Numbered from the stretch's first letter, positions 26,894 to 36,188 are shown. The stretch: DNA of 64,000 nt from Methanocaldococcus fervens AG86 (GCF_000023985.1 NC_013156.1:794363-858362), one strand, 5' to 3'. The notes: generated by a model not told the origin, from the letters alone. Numbers and translations are program-made.

Positions 26894-27760
26894 TTATTTA
26901 TTATCACTTTTATTTTTATTGCTATTTTTATCTAAAAATTTAATCTCAAATTGGCAGAAATCATGCCCCAATCCATAACAGTGTGTTTCAATGACTCTAC
27001 ATTTTTTACCATATGCATTTTCCACAAATCCAGATAGGAATCCTGCCTCAAGATGACATAATGGCTTTCCAACATATGGTAGTCCAGCGCAACTTATACA
27101 ATCATATATCCTTATCACAATAGGGTCTTCATTAATCATTTGGAGCTCTCCAAGTTTATATTTTTCGTAAAATTCACTAAACTCCTCAAAATTATTTATC
27201 TTTAAGGATTTAATAAGTTCTTTACCAAAATAGAACATTAATGCATCACTATCTACATTAAGGTATTTTCTGAAATTCAAATATCTAAAAGCTCTAAATA
27301 GTCCTACATCTACATCTCTTCCAAATTTTTTTCTCTTTACCCTTGTGAATAGCTCTTTAATTGGAAGTTCTACAGGTGATTCAAATAGCATACTACAGTA
27401 TTTTGTTATCTCATCTGAATAATCATCAATAATTTTTGATATATTATTTAAATTTGCCTTTGAACTAAGAACGAGTATTAAAAATACATTATGTATGTTT
27501 GCTACCATAAAAGTCTCATTTCTTCCTCTAATTACAATATCACGCACTGCAATATCTGTAGTATCATACAATGTTTTCTCGGCAAAACCTTCTATGACAG
27601 ATAGGATGTTCATAAACTCGTTGGTAATATGCTCTGGCATCTCTCTTAAAATAACTTCTCCGTCTTTTTTAACTATTGCAGAACCTACAATCCCAGGAAC
27701 TTTATTTAACTCTCTTAATATTTCTTTTAATTTATTTAAGGCTATTTTATTTGTGCTCAT
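26894..27760 (-). CDS. Roadblock/LC7-like plus V4R-domain protein
   Basis: 288 residues. The N-terminal 110 residues (LNKVPGIVGSAIVKKDGEVI ... MVANIHNVFLILVL) look like a roadblock/LC7 dimerisation domain. Residues about 165-275 are a V4R domain, with CISCAGLPYVGKPLCHLEAGF and the closing HCYGLGHDFCQFEI, whose Cys/His residues probably bind zinc or a small ligand. Such pairings resemble sensory or GTPase-regulatory modules. It is encoded between nre and smc with 31-33 bp gaps, suggesting a link to chromosome maintenance; that link is inferred from context. ATG after GGTGTAGAAT. Confidence 0.75.
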   Translation of the reverse strand: MSTNKIALNKLKEILRELNKVPGIVGSAIVKKDGEVILREMPEHITNEFMNILSVIEGFAEKTLYDTTDIAVRDIVIRGRNETFMVANIHNVFLILVLSSKANLNNISKIIDDYSDEITKYCSMLFESPVELPIKELFTRVKRKKFGRDVDVGLFRAFRYLNFRKYLNVDSDALMFYFGKELIKSLKINNFEEFSEFYEKYKLGELQMINEDPIVIRIYDCISCAGLPYVGKPLCHLEAGFLSGFVENAYGKKCRVIETHCYGLGHDFCQFEIKFLDKNSNKNKSDNK

Positions 27761-27793
27761 ATTCTACACCAATCTTGATATCGCAATTATTTA

Positions 27794-28915
27794 TTAATCA
27801 CTAATCTTATTTAAATTTATATATTCATCTAAAGTCCTTTGTATATTTAAATTCTTAATTTCACTTTCTGCTATTTTAAGAGGTCTTTTAGCCAATGCTT
27901 TTCTAACTCCTTCCCTAACCACCCATACTCCTAAAGGAATATCATAATCTTTCTTAACTGTTCTTTTAACCACAACTGTCGCCTGCCTTTTCATCTTATT
28001 CAATTTCTCCAAAACCGCCAATCTTGCAGCATAGTAAGCCCCTCCAGTGTTATTGGCATATTTTTTCCTCCCTTTAATTTCAGAATCTGAAACAGTTATA
28101 TCCTTATTGCTTTTATTCCAAATGCACCCAGATTTATAAGTTTCTATTAACTTAAAGCTCCAAGGTTTTGGTAAGAAGTAAATCTCAAATTTATTCCCCA
28201 GATAATGATTTTCAAACTTTAGAGGCTCATCCAAAACCTTATAATCCCTAATTTTTTTAATAAATGATTTTCCAACAATATCATCAACTGCAGTTATTGC
28301 CCATCTTGTTGGAACTAACTTTTTTTCTTTTCCCAAAACCCCACAAGAAAACAATCTCGAAGCATAAACTTCATCAAATCTTTTATAGATTTTTAATACC
28401 CCTTCAATTGAATAGTCATCAGCTACTTTATCAACAATTTGTGGAATTTTTGGGTTATCATAGTTTAATCTTTTTAAATTACCTACTGGCCCAATTGGAG
28501 GGATATCATTAAAAAACGGCAATAAAAGCTTTGGTTTATTATAAAATTCTACCTCAGAATCAACTGGCTTTATACTCATCGCTATTTCTTGTAGTTTTTC
28601 AACTAAAGGAGTTATTCTATGGGCGTTTACTCTAATCCTTGGAGAAAACAAGTTTAACCTAATTTTTAATATCTCTTCTTTTTTAAGACCATACAAATTC
28701 TCAGCATCTTCAAAACTACCAACAAGAGGGGATAAAAATACATTTGGATAATTTACTCTCCCAACTAAAAAAGATGCTGAATTTCCAAAGACTTCATTTT
28801 TAATCTCTGGTAGGTATTTCAAAATTTCTTTAAATTTGGATTTATAAATGTTGTTTAAAAGAGGACAGCTCTGCTTTCCGCAATAACCCTTACCTTTACA
28901 TTTAACGCATAGCAT
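27794..28915 (-). CDS. nreA: Archaeal DNA repair protein of the Nre family, with C-terminal PIP box
   Basis: 373 residues. It begins with a cysteine-rich motif (CVKCKGKGYCGKQSC, likely zinc). The Nre_N domain follows, with SASFLVGRVNYPNVFLSPLVG, and then the Nre_C domain, with PWSFKLIETYKSGCIWN, YYAARLAVLEKL and PLGVWVVREGVRKAL. The tail carries QRTLDEYI near residue 360, which fits the PCNA-interacting consensus Q-x-x-L-x-x-Y. Haloarchaeal NreA is reported to act in repair after mitomycin C with PCNA contact. ATG after GGTGGTTAT. It heads an apparent operon with the V4R gene and smc. Confidence 0.87.
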   Translation of the reverse strand: MLCVKCKGKGYCGKQSCPLLNNIYKSKFKEILKYLPEIKNEVFGNSASFLVGRVNYPNVFLSPLVGSFEDAENLYGLKKEEILKIRLNLFSPRIRVNAHRITPLVEKLQEIAMSIKPVDSEVEFYNKPKLLLPFFNDIPPIGPVGNLKRLNYDNPKIPQIVDKVADDYSIEGVLKIYKRFDEVYASRLFSCGVLGKEKKLVPTRWAITAVDDIVGKSFIKKIRDYKVLDEPLKFENHYLGNKFEIYFLPKPWSFKLIETYKSGCIWNKSNKDITVSDSEIKGRKKYANNTGGAYYAARLAVLEKLNKMKRQATVVVKRTVKKDYDIPLGVWVVREGVRKALAKRPLKIAESEIKNLNIQRTLDEYINLNKISD

Positions 28916-28974
28916 ATAACCACCATTAACCTATACTACTAAAAAATACTAAAAATAAAAAAAATAAATAAAAA

Positions 28975-30318
28975 TTACCTAATTTTTCCCCTTCCAAGAG
29001 ATGCAAATATCCCAATAAAACATAATATTGTAAATATTATAAAGGAAACTCTGGCACTTTCAACAAGTAATGGGTAGTATTCTGGGGTTATCTCCACCTT
29101 ACCTATCAAAATTGAAAAAATTAGCATAACAATTGCCATACTCAATATCTGTCCCAACAAACGCATTGTTGCTACTGTTGCAGATGCAATACCAAAAAAT
29201 TTTCTCTCAACAGAGCTCATTATTGCATTTGTGTTTGGAGAGCTAAATAGAGCTAAACCAAAACCTAAAAGCATTAAATTTAAAACTATTAAGCTGATTG
29301 GGGTATCTATTCCAATATTTGAGAATATAAAGAGGCTCAAAGTTGTTATAGCCATTCCAATTGACGCAACAACTTTTGGCTCTATTATATCTGACAGCCA
29401 ACCTGCAAATGGAGCAAATATTGCCATAATAACTGGTTGTGAAAGCAAAATTATACCTGCATCTTGAGAATTAAATCCCCTAACTTCCTGTAAATAAAAG
29501 CTCAATACAAAACCAACTGCAAATGTTGCACTATAATTTAACAACGCTGCAAGGCTTGATAAAGAAAAAGTGAGGTTTTTTCTAAACAGCCTAATTTCAA
29601 GAACTGGACACTCTACCCTGCTCTCATAATTGACAAAAATTAATAAAAGAACTAAACCTACAACTAAAAATGGAACTGAAAGCTCAGTTAATCCATAAAT
29701 TATAAAAAGGAGCATAAAACTGTATAATATTGAACCTATAAAATCAAATTTCTCCCCCTTTGCATCAGCCCACTCTCCTTTAAGTTTCCATAATGCAAGA
29801 GATAAAGCTAAGATTCCCAGTGGAACGTTAATTAAAAATACACTTCTCCAGCCAAAATTTTGAGCCAAATAACCGCCAAGAAATGGACCTAAGCTTAATC
29901 CAGTATAAACAGCTCCAGTATTAATTCCAATTGCCTTTCCTCTTTCATTCTTTGAAAAGATGGATGTGAGAATTGCCATAGCCGTTGTAAAAATCATCGC
30001 CCCTCCTATACCCTGAATAACTCTTGAGGCTATTAAAAACTCTGCTGAAGTTGCAATACCTGAAAGAAAAGAGCCAACGGTATAGATAAAAAGCCCCATT
30101 ATAAAGATTTTCTTTCTGCCTTTTATATCTGCAATTCTACCAAATGGAACTGAGAATATTCCAGCTGCAAGAAGATATGCCGTAGCAATCCATCCAAGGG
30201 TTACTGCATCAATATTGAACTCCCTACCAATTGGAGGAAGAACTATATTTGTTGATGAACTCATGAAAGGTGTTAAGAATGCAGCTATAGCTGTAACAAG
30301 TAGAGCAATATACTTCAC
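28975..30318 (-). CDS. Major facilitator superfamily drug/proton exporter (DHA type)
   Basis: 447 residues with about 12-14 transmembrane helices. MFS motif A is FGRIADIKGRKKIFI near residue 65. Motif C is in the fifth-helix region: GINTGAVYTGLSLGPFLGG near 135. It probably exports toxic amphiphiles; the substrate is unknown. Start is GTG at 30316-30318, preceded by GGTGAGAAT. A 16-bp inverted repeat 55 bp upstream looks like a repressor operator. Confidence 0.87.
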   Translation of the reverse strand: MKYIALLVTAIAAFLTPFMSSSTNIVLPPIGREFNIDAVTLGWIATAYLLAAGIFSVPFGRIADIKGRKKIFIMGLFIYTVGSFLSGIATSAEFLIASRVIQGIGGAMIFTTAMAILTSIFSKNERGKAIGINTGAVYTGLSLGPFLGGYLAQNFGWRSVFLINVPLGILALSLALWKLKGEWADAKGEKFDFIGSILYSFMLLFIIYGLTELSVPFLVVGLVLLLIFVNYESRVECPVLEIRLFRKNLTFSLSSLAALLNYSATFAVGFVLSFYLQEVRGFNSQDAGIILLSQPVIMAIFAPFAGWLSDIIEPKVVASIGMAITTLSLFIFSNIGIDTPISLIVLNLMLLGFGLALFSSPNTNAIMSSVERKFFGIASATVATMRLLGQILSMAIVMLIFSILIGKVEITPEYYPLLVESARVSFIIFTILCFIGIFASLGRGKIR

Positions 30319-30372
30319 ATTCTCACCGTTTTACTTCAGCTAAATCTAAAACCCCCACTATTTTTCCATAGT

Positions 30373-30388
30373 TTGATTAGTTAATCAA
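30373..30388 (-). promoter_or_regulatory. Putative operator (perfect 7-bp inverted repeat) of the MFS gene
   Basis: TTGATTA-GT-TAATCAA is a perfect inverted repeat located between an AT-rich TATA-like stretch (about 30400-30410, minus strand) and the GTG start at 30318. It would therefore overlap the transcription start, a usual place for a MarR/TetR-like repressor site. Confidence 0.45.
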
Positions 30389-30573
30389 AAAACCGTCTTA
30401 TATTTTTATATTATTACGTTTTTTATAGAGATATGAAGAAATTCTAAATTTTTAATACAAATCTTGGCGTTTTCTCTTATCGTAAATTTTGTTTTCAAAA
30501 TATATAAGTTATTCAAATATAAAACTATATATTTAAATATATGGATAAAAAAGAGCATAATAAAATGGAGTGA

Positions 30574-30648
30574 TGCTCCGGCCGGGATTTGAACCCGGGT
30601 CGCGGGCTCGAAAGGCCCGCATGATTGGCCGGACTACACCACCGGAGC
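30574..30648 (-). tRNA. tRNA-Glu (UUC)
   Basis: On the minus strand: acceptor GCTCCGG/CCGGAGC, anticodon stem CGGGC/GCCCG with loop CTTTCGA (anticodon TTC), T arm CCGGG-TTCAAAT-CCCGG, discriminator A. CCA is not encoded. It shares one promoter with tRNA-Arg, which is upstream. Confidence 0.95.
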
Positions 30649-30671
30649 AATTATAAAAATAGAAAAATTGG

Positions 30672-30746
30672 CGGACCCGAGGGGATTTGAACCCCCGACC
30701 CCCGGCTTAGAAGGCCGGTGCCCTATCCAGGCTAGGCTACGGGTCC
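30672..30746 (-). tRNA. tRNA-Arg (UCU)
   Basis: On the minus strand: acceptor GGACCCG/CGGGTCC, anticodon loop CTTCTAA (anticodon TCT) on stem CCGGC/GCCGG, T arm GGGGG-TTCAAAT-CCCCT, discriminator G. CCA is not encoded. It is 23 bp upstream of tRNA-Glu. Confidence 0.95.
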
Positions 30747-30794
30747 ACTTTAACTCAACCTAATTTGCAAGCACTTTCTACAATGAACTTTCTC

Positions 30795-30810
30795 ATATAT
30801 ATATTTTTCG
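30795..30810 (-). promoter_or_regulatory. BRE/TATA promoter of tRNA-Arg - tRNA-Glu
   Basis: The minus strand reads CGAAAAATATATATAT, a strong BRE/TATA pair about 50 bp before the tRNA-Arg 5' end. Confidence 0.7.
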
Positions 30811-30985
30811 TTTCGTAATCAAGAACAAATGGTTGAAAGAAAGACGGTTAATTATAGTTAATTATAAATACAACTTTATGACATATATCAGTTAATCACA
30901 ATCCAATTATTTTGTTAATTTTATTAAACATTGTATAATAAATCTCTTTTTTATTAAATTTAATTAACCGAGAGGTGAACATCTT

Positions 30986-31549
30986 ATGTATAAAATTTTG
31001 GAAATTGCTGACGTTGTTAGAGTCCCACCAGAGGAATTTGGAAAAGATTTGAAAGAAACCATAAAAAAAATTCTCATTGAAAAATATGAAGGAAGGTTAG
31101 ATAAAGACGTTGGATTTATCTTATCCATTGTAGATGTGAAAGAAGTTGGAGATGGGAAAGTAGTGCATGGTGATGGTTCAGCGTATCACCCAGTTGTTTT
31201 TGAAACTCTCGTTTACGTCCCAGAGATGTATGAACTCGTTGAGGGAGAAGTTGTTGATGTCGTTGAATTCGGTAGCTTTGTAAGATTAGGACCATTAGAC
31301 GGGTTAATCCACGTTTCACAAATTATGGACGATTACGTCTCTTACGATCCTAAGAGAGAGGCAATTATTGGAAAAGAAACTGGAAAGGTTTTAGAAATTG
31401 GAGATTATGTTAGAGCAAGAATTGTTGCAATTAGTTTGAAAGCAGAGAGAAAGAGAGGTAGTAAGATTGCATTAACCATGAGACAGCCATACTTAGGAAA
31501 ATTAGAATGGATTGAAGAAGAAAAAGCTAAAAAAGAACATCAGGAGTAA
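30986..31549 (+). CDS. rpo7: RNA polymerase subunit Rpo7 (E')
   Basis: 187 residues: an N-terminal tip domain ([19 protein letters not shown]) and a C-terminal S1/OB domain from about residue 80 ([27 protein letters not shown]). With Rpo4 it forms the stalk of archaeal RNA polymerase that binds nascent RNA. ATG at 30986 after GAGAGGTGAA. First gene of an operon running to eS31: spt4 follows 9 bp later. Confidence 0.97.
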   Translation: MYKILEIADVVRVPPEEFGKDLKETIKKILIEKYEGRLDKDVGFILSIVDVKEVGDGKVVHGDGSAYHPVVFETLVYVPEMYELVEGEVVDVVEFGSFVRLGPLDGLIHVSQIMDDYVSYDPKREAIIGKETGKVLEIGDYVRARIVAISLKAERKRGSKIALTMRQPYLGKLEWIEEEKAKKEHQE

Positions 31550-31558
31550 GGTGAGTTC

Positions 31559-31738
31559 ATGAGGGCTTGTTTAAAATGCAAATATTTAACAAATGATGAA
31601 ATTTGCCCAATCTGTAAATCTCCAACAAGCGAAAATTGGATTGGCTTATTAATAATCTTAAATCCAGAAAAATCAGAGATAGCTAAAAAAGCTGGTATTA
31701 ACATTAAAGGAAAATACGCATTAAGTGTAAAGGAGTAG
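31559..31738 (+). CDS. spt4: Transcription elongation factor Spt4 (RpoE2)
   Basis: 59 codons starting at the ATG 31559-31561 behind AGGTGAGTTC and ending TAG at 31736-31738. The protein starts [21 protein letters not shown], giving the four-cysteine zinc site CX2C...CX2C, and continues [19 protein letters not shown], the Spt5-NGN-binding strand. It pairs with Spt5 to raise RNA polymerase processivity. It is too short for many gene finders. It sits between rpo7 and the dephospho-CoA kinase gene, a standard archaeal order. Confidence 0.95.
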   Translation: MRACLKCKYLTNDEICPICKSPTSENWIGLLIILNPEKSEIAKKAGINIKGKYALSVKE

Positions 31739-31745
31739 ATTGGAC

Positions 31746-32222
31746 ATGTTAAAACTTCCAGAGGATTTGAGGGAAACATTAAAAAAGCCCTTTGGAAAAG
31801 TATATAAAACACTACCAAATATAGATGGAGATATCGTAACTGTTGGAGATATTGTAACAAAAACTGTAATTGAAAATAATATAACTCCAAAACTTTCCAT
31901 TTTTGACTTAAAAACTCAGAGAAATATTCCTGTTAAAATAAATCATGTATTTAAAAAAATTATTAAGGTAAAAAATCCTCCTGGATGCATATCTGATGAG
32001 GCAATAGAAAGTATTAAATACTTATCTACAATAAATGATAAAGACATTGCTTTATTGGTTGATGGTGAAGAAGATTTACTTGCTTTAATTGTTATCAAAT
32101 ACTTCCCTATTGGAACTTATGTAATATATGGACAGCCCAACGAAGGGATTGTTGTATTAAAAATAGACGAAAAACTAAAACAAGAGGTTGAAGAGACATT
32201 AAAACAATTCAAAAAACTTTAA
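31746..32222 (+). CDS. GTP-dependent dephospho-CoA kinase (DUF359 family)
   Basis: 158 residues from the ATG at 31746; a TTG at 31740 closer to GGAG (31732-31735) is an alternative start. Family motifs include [10 protein letters not shown] at the start, [28 protein letters not shown] in the middle, and [34 protein letters not shown]. This archaeal family phosphorylates dephospho-CoA with GTP, the last step of CoA synthesis (shown for a Thermococcus member). It is in the rpo7-spt4-eS24-eS31 operon, the usual archaeal context. The pantoate kinase of the same pathway is at 13078. Confidence 0.88.
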   Translation: MLKLPEDLRETLKKPFGKVYKTLPNIDGDIVTVGDIVTKTVIENNITPKLSIFDLKTQRNIPVKINHVFKKIIKVKNPPGCISDEAIESIKYLSTINDKDIALLVDGEEDLLALIVIKYFPIGTYVIYGQPNEGIVVLKIDEKLKQEVEETLKQFKKL

Positions 32223-32234
32223 GAGGGGATAATA

Positions 32235-32543
32235 ATGGAAATAAAGATATTATCAGAAAGATACAATCCATTATTAAAGAGAAAAGAATATAGATTTATC
32301 GTAGACCATGATGGAGCTACACCTACATTTAAGGATGTTAAGTTAAAGCTCGCAGCAATATTAAACGCAAATAAAGATTTATTAATAGTTGAAAAAATTG
32401 TTGAAGAGGCAGGAATGCAGAGAGCAAGAGGTTACGCTAAGTTATATGACAATGAGGAAATGATGAAATTAGTTGAAAGAGAACACATTTTAAGAAAAAA
32501 TAAAATAGAGGAAGAAGAAACAGCTGCTGAGGAGGGAGAATAA
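32235..32543 (+). CDS. rps24e: 30S ribosomal protein eS24
   Basis: 102 residues typical of S24e: MEIKILSERYNPLLKRKEYRFIVDHDG at the start, LLIVEKIVEEAGMQRARGYAKLYDNEE in the middle and an acidic tail. It is a small-subunit protein found in archaea and eukaryotes. Its stop overlaps the ATG of eS31 by one base (TAATG), indicating translational coupling. AGAGGGGAT precedes the ATG. Confidence 0.97.
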   Translation: MEIKILSERYNPLLKRKEYRFIVDHDGATPTFKDVKLKLAAILNANKDLLIVEKIVEEAGMQRARGYAKLYDNEEMMKLVEREHILRKNKIEEEETAAEEGE

Positions 32544-32725
32544 TGACAAAAGGGAAAAAAACAGCAAAATACAAATACTACAAAATTGAAGGAGACAAAG
32601 TTGTTAGATTAAAGAAGGTTTGTCCAAGATGTGGTCCAGGAGTTTTCATGGCTGAGCACTTAAACAGATACGCATGTGGAAAATGTGGCTATATGGAATG
32701 GAAACAGCCACAAAAGAATGAATAG
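32543..32725 (+). CDS. rps27ae: 30S ribosomal protein eS31 (S27ae)
   Basis: 60 residues. A basic N-terminus is followed by a zinc ribbon CPRCGPGVFMAEHLNRYACGKCGY (CX2C...CX2C). It is the archaeal counterpart of the ribosomal moiety of eukaryotic ubiquitin-S27a, without ubiquitin. It ends the rpo7 operon. The S2P/CBS gene converges with no gap at all: its stop begins at 32726. Confidence 0.96.
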   Translation: MTKGKKTAKYKYYKIEGDKVVRLKKVCPRCGPGVFMAEHLNRYACGKCGYMEWKQPQKNE

Positions 32726-33742
32726 CTATCCTAACTCTTCTTTTAATTCCAATATGTTCATAGCTCTCAATACATCTGTTTTTGATATTACTCCTTTCAA
32801 TTTTCCATCTTCCACAACAAATATTCTATCCGCATAAACCAGCTTTTTTAAGATCTCATTTATATCAGCGTTTTCATCAACTACAACTGGTTTTTGCATA
32901 TAATCTCTAACAATTCCCTCTTTTCTATATATGTTATTTATCCCTATACAGCCAACTAATTCCCCATTTTCAACTACTGGATATCCAAAATATTTGTGTT
33001 TAAGCATGAAGTCCAAAAATTCCTCAATACTCATATCTGGATTTACACATACAGGATTTGGAGTCATTATATCTCTCGCCTTAATGTTTCTAAATATCTC
33101 CTCAATCTCTATCATTTTGCTTTCCTGGTCAGCTCCAACATAAACAAACAAACTTACTAAAATTAATATAATATTCAGTGATAAAAGACCGAGAATTAGC
33201 ATGATTAAAGCTAAACTTTTCCCAATATTCGCCGCAATCTTTGTTGATTTTAAATACCCATACTTTTTTGATAAAATAGCTCTTAATATCCTCCCTCCAT
33301 CCATTGGAAATGCCGGAATTAAATTAAAGCTTCCAAGCATTAAATTTAATAGGCTTAAAGTATATAGCAGAGGATATCCGTCTACATTTACATCAAAAAA
33401 TTGAGAAATAACAAATAAAGCTATTCCAATGATAAAGCTCACTAACGGCCCTGCTATCCCTATTTTTAATTCCCCCTCCTTTGGAATTCTATCCATCATT
33501 GCTACTCCACCAATTGGCAATAACAGAATTTTTTCTATCCTAACTCCATACTTCTTAGCTACATAACTATGCCCCAACTCATGCAAAACCACAGATACAA
33601 ATAATAAAATAAAGATAACTGCCCAAAAAATATTGTTATTTATAAGAGATAATCCAATTATAACTGCCAAAAATAAAATAAAAGTTACATGTAACTCTAT
33701 AGGAATGCCCATAACCCTAAATAACTTTATTGAAAAATTCAT
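32726..33742 (-). CDS. Site-2 protease (M50B) with C-terminal CBS domains
   Basis: 338 residues. Membrane part: zinc ligands H54 and H58 in VVLHELGHSY, with the third ligand aspartate in NLIPAFPMDGGR (about D148), and roughly six transmembrane helices. From about residue 215 two CBS motifs follow (ARDIMTPNPVCVNPDMSIEEFL, VRDYMQKPVVVDENADINEIL), probably sensing nucleotides. It corresponds to the M. jannaschii S2P of known structure, which cuts peptide bonds within the membrane. Physiological substrate unknown. ATG after GGGGAGGTT. Confidence 0.94.
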   Translation of the reverse strand: MNFSIKLFRVMGIPIELHVTFILFLAVIIGLSLINNNIFWAVIFILLFVSVVLHELGHSYVAKKYGVRIEKILLLPIGGVAMMDRIPKEGELKIGIAGPLVSFIIGIALFVISQFFDVNVDGYPLLYTLSLLNLMLGSFNLIPAFPMDGGRILRAILSKKYGYLKSTKIAANIGKSLALIMLILGLLSLNIILILVSLFVYVGADQESKMIEIEEIFRNIKARDIMTPNPVCVNPDMSIEEFLDFMLKHKYFGYPVVENGELVGCIGINNIYRKEGIVRDYMQKPVVVDENADINEILKKLVYADRIFVVEDGKLKGVISKTDVLRAMNILELKEELG

Positions 33743-33827
33743 AACCTCCCCCTATTTTTTGTTTCCAATTATTAAACTCCATACTATTAAATATGCTTTT
33801 ACAGTATTTATTAGTTGGTGAAATCTT

Positions 33828-34370
33828 ATGATTCCAGATAGTGAATTTATAAGAAAAGAGAGGATTCCAATAACAAAAGAAGAAATTAGGGCTGTGAGCA
33901 TTGGAAAATTAAATTTAAATAAAGATGATGTTGTTGTAGATATTGGCTGCGGAAGTGGAGGAATGACAGTTGAAATAGCAAGAAGATGCAAGTTTGTATA
34001 TGCCATAGATTATGAAGAGGAGGCAATTAACTTAACTAAACAAAATTTGGCAAAATTCAACATCAAAAACTGCCAAGTTATAATGGGGAGAGCGGAGGAT
34101 ATTTTAAATAACTTAGAGTTCAATAAAGCTTTTATTGGTGGAACAAAAAATATTGAAAGGATAATTGAAATTTTGAATAAAAAGGGAATAAATCACATTG
34201 TTGCAAATACCATTGTTTTGGAAAACGCTGTAAAAATTATAAACGAATTGGAAAATAACGGTTATAATGTTGAGGCAGTTAATATCTCTGTTTCTTATAG
34301 CAAAAAAATCCCATCTGGCCATATGTTTTTGGCAAAAAACCCAATAACCATAATAAAAGCGGTTAGGTAG
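33828..34370 (+). CDS. cbiT: Cobalt-precorrin-6B (C15)-methyltransferase, decarboxylating
   Basis: 180 residues. It starts MIPDSEFIRKERIPITKEEIRAVSIGKL, then the SAM motif VVDIGCGSGGMTVEIA at about residues 41-56 and YAIDYEEEA, and ends with the family PSGHMFLAKNPI segment. CbiT methylates C15 and decarboxylates the C12 acetate side chain in anaerobic B12 synthesis. ATG at 33828 behind GGTGAAATCTT. The unknown gene at 34377 follows 6 bp later, likely co-transcribed. Confidence 0.94.
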   Translation: MIPDSEFIRKERIPITKEEIRAVSIGKLNLNKDDVVVDIGCGSGGMTVEIARRCKFVYAIDYEEEAINLTKQNLAKFNIKNCQVIMGRAEDILNNLEFNKAFIGGTKNIERIIEILNKKGINHIVANTIVLENAVKIINELENNGYNVEAVNISVSYSKKIPSGHMFLAKNPITIIKAVR

Positions 34371-34376
34371 ATAGAT

Positions 34377-34736
34377 ATGGATGAGAAGATAACGTTATCG
34401 ATACAAAATCCAGAAGGTGTTTTAATTTCTTATGTTGATATTTATTTTGGAGATAAAAATGTTTCATTAGAAGTTTTATCCAACGATACTGCAAAAATAA
34501 ATCTGCCATTTGAAAAAGATAACGGTGAGGGAGAAATTATTGTTAAAATTAAATATAAAACCCTACCAAACCATAAAAGCAAAAAGGAAAATAAAAAGCA
34601 AAATTATATAACGCAAAGCACTAAAACTCCTAAACCTAACAATGATATGATTGTAGCAGATTCTGAACCAATTTCATTGGATGATGTTAAAAGAGAAGAG
34701 AAAAGGAAAAAAACAAGCGATATAATAATTCTCTAA
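34377..34736 (+). CDS. Small uncharacterised protein, charged C-terminus
   Basis: 119 residues that I do not recognise. Residues 1-60 alternate in a beta-like pattern (ITLSIQNPEGVLISYVDIYFGDKNVSLEVLS...), which may be a small beta-sandwich. Residues 63-119 are rich in Lys, Glu, Asn and Thr and likely disordered, ending in hydrophobic DIIIL. No signal peptide or Cys motif. It is six bases after cbiT, suggesting co-transcription. Its stop abuts the convergent tyrS stop (34736/34737). The AT-rich codon use is like that of its neighbours. Confidence 0.6.
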   Translation: MDEKITLSIQNPEGVLISYVDIYFGDKNVSLEVLSNDTAKINLPFEKDNGEGEIIVKIKYKTLPNHKSKKENKKQNYITQSTKTPKPNNDMIVADSEPISLDDVKREEKRKKTSDIIIL

Positions 34737-35657
34737 TTATAATCTCTTTCTAATTGGTTCTAAAATCTTTATAAGTTCTTCAGCTACAGCATTTTTTAAA
34801 TCCATTGGATGTAGTTCCTTATTTATAAACAATCTTTCTAATTCCTCATAACTATTAACAACTAAATCTCCTCCAAACTTTTCAGGTCTTTTTATTGTTA
34901 AAGGATACTCGAGGAAGTATTTAGCTATCTCCATTATTGGGTTGCCTTCAACAACTCCAGCTGGGCAATAAGCTTTTTTTACCTTAGCCCTAATATCTTC
35001 TGGAGTGTCATCAACAGCAATGAAATTTCCTTTTGAGGAGCTCATCTTTCCTTCGCCATCTAAACCAGTCAAAACAGGGTTGTGGATGCAAACAACCTTT
35101 TTTGGTAACAACTCCCTCGCCAACATATGTATTTTTCTCTGCTCCATTCCTCCAACTGCTACATCAACACCTAAGTAATGAATATCATTAACCTGCATTA
35201 TTGGATATATTACCTCAGCAACTTTTGGATTTTCAACCTCTCTTGCTATGAGCTCCATACTTCTCCTTGCTCTCTTTAATGTTGTTTTTAAAGCCAATCT
35301 ATAAACGTTTAAAGTATAATCTTTATCAAGCTGGAATTCACTTCCATAAACGTATTTTGCCTTCAACCCCATTGCCTCAAAAACCCTTCTATTGTATTCT
35401 CCAATCTCCCTAATTTCATCTAATTCCCCCTTTTGGTTTAAATAGGCATGTAAATCAGCCAACAATATAATTATATCAAATCCAGCATTCTGCAAATCAA
35501 TCATCTTTTTTATCTGCAGGTAGTGTCCTAAATGTATTTTACCACTTGGTTCAAAACCTATGTATGCAGATTTTTCATCCTTCTTTAAAACCTCCTTTAA
35601 CTCCTCTTCACTAACAATTTCAGCGGTGTTTCTCTTAATCCTTTCAAATTTATCCAT
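34737..35657 (-). CDS. tyrS: Tyrosyl-tRNA synthetase
   Basis: 306 residues, the short archaeal TyrRS without the bacterial S4-like domain. Class I motifs are HLGH (42-45) and KMSSS (about 204-208). The tyrosine-binding residue Y32 lies in [11 protein letters not shown] and the companion aspartate near residue 158. It charges tRNA-Tyr (GUA at 16798-16874) using the C1-G72 pair. Almost identical to the M. jannaschii enzyme. ATG after AAGGTGATACT. Confidence 0.97.
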   Translation of the reverse strand: MDKFERIKRNTAEIVSEEELKEVLKKDEKSAYIGFEPSGKIHLGHYLQIKKMIDLQNAGFDIIILLADLHAYLNQKGELDEIREIGEYNRRVFEAMGLKAKYVYGSEFQLDKDYTLNVYRLALKTTLKRARRSMELIAREVENPKVAEVIYPIMQVNDIHYLGVDVAVGGMEQRKIHMLARELLPKKVVCIHNPVLTGLDGEGKMSSSKGNFIAVDDTPEDIRAKVKKAYCPAGVVEGNPIMEIAKYFLEYPLTIKRPEKFGGDLVVNSYEELERLFINKELHPMDLKNAVAEELIKILEPIRKRL

Positions 35658-35761
35658 AGTATCACCTTATTAATAAATTGTTAATTGTTAAAAAGATGTA
35701 AAAATAAACTTAACATTAATTAACAATATAAAAAATAAAATAGTCAAAATGAAATAAAAAT

Positions 35762-36178
35762 TTATTTGTTAATGCCTCCATAAATATTATAGAGTTTATT
35801 AAGTCTATCAACACTGTTGCACAACTTATCGCATAATATTTTCTCAAGTTTATTTATAGCTCCAGTTGGACATACCTCTTTACAAATTTCAACATCTCTT
35901 TTATAACATCCATCACATTTTATTGCTGTTCCATCTATCCTTATAGCCCCAAATGGACATGCTATTGCACACAATCCACATCCGATACACTTATCTTTTA
36001 TAACAACTACCTTATCATCTATCCTCTCTATTGCATTTTCTGGACATGCATATAGGCAGGGGTTTTTATCGCAGTGCATGCATTTTATTGGATATTCATT
36101 AAAGATTATTCCATTTATTGGACAGCTTCTTTCACATCTCCTACATCCAACGCAATAACCAACATTAACTACAACCAT
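35762..36178 (-). CDS. porF: Ferredoxin-type Fe-S protein PorF
   Basis: 138 residues from the ATG at 36176-36178; a longer frame upstream enters repeat DNA. Four CX2CX2CX3C-type motifs are visible: [38 protein letters not shown] and [17 protein letters not shown]. In Methanococcales, porE and porF are encoded with pyruvate oxidoreductase and are needed for electron transfer from it. Here it is the last gene of porCDAB-E-F, separated from porE by a palindromic repeat. Confidence 0.87.
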   Translation of the reverse strand: MVVVNVGYCVGCRRCERSCPINGIIFNEYPIKCMHCDKNPCLYACPENAIERIDDKVVVIKDKCIGCGLCAIACPFGAIRIDGTAIKCDGCYKRDVEICKEVCPTGAINKLEKILCDKLCNSVDRLNKLYNIYGGINK

Positions 36179-36188
36179 TATTTTCACC

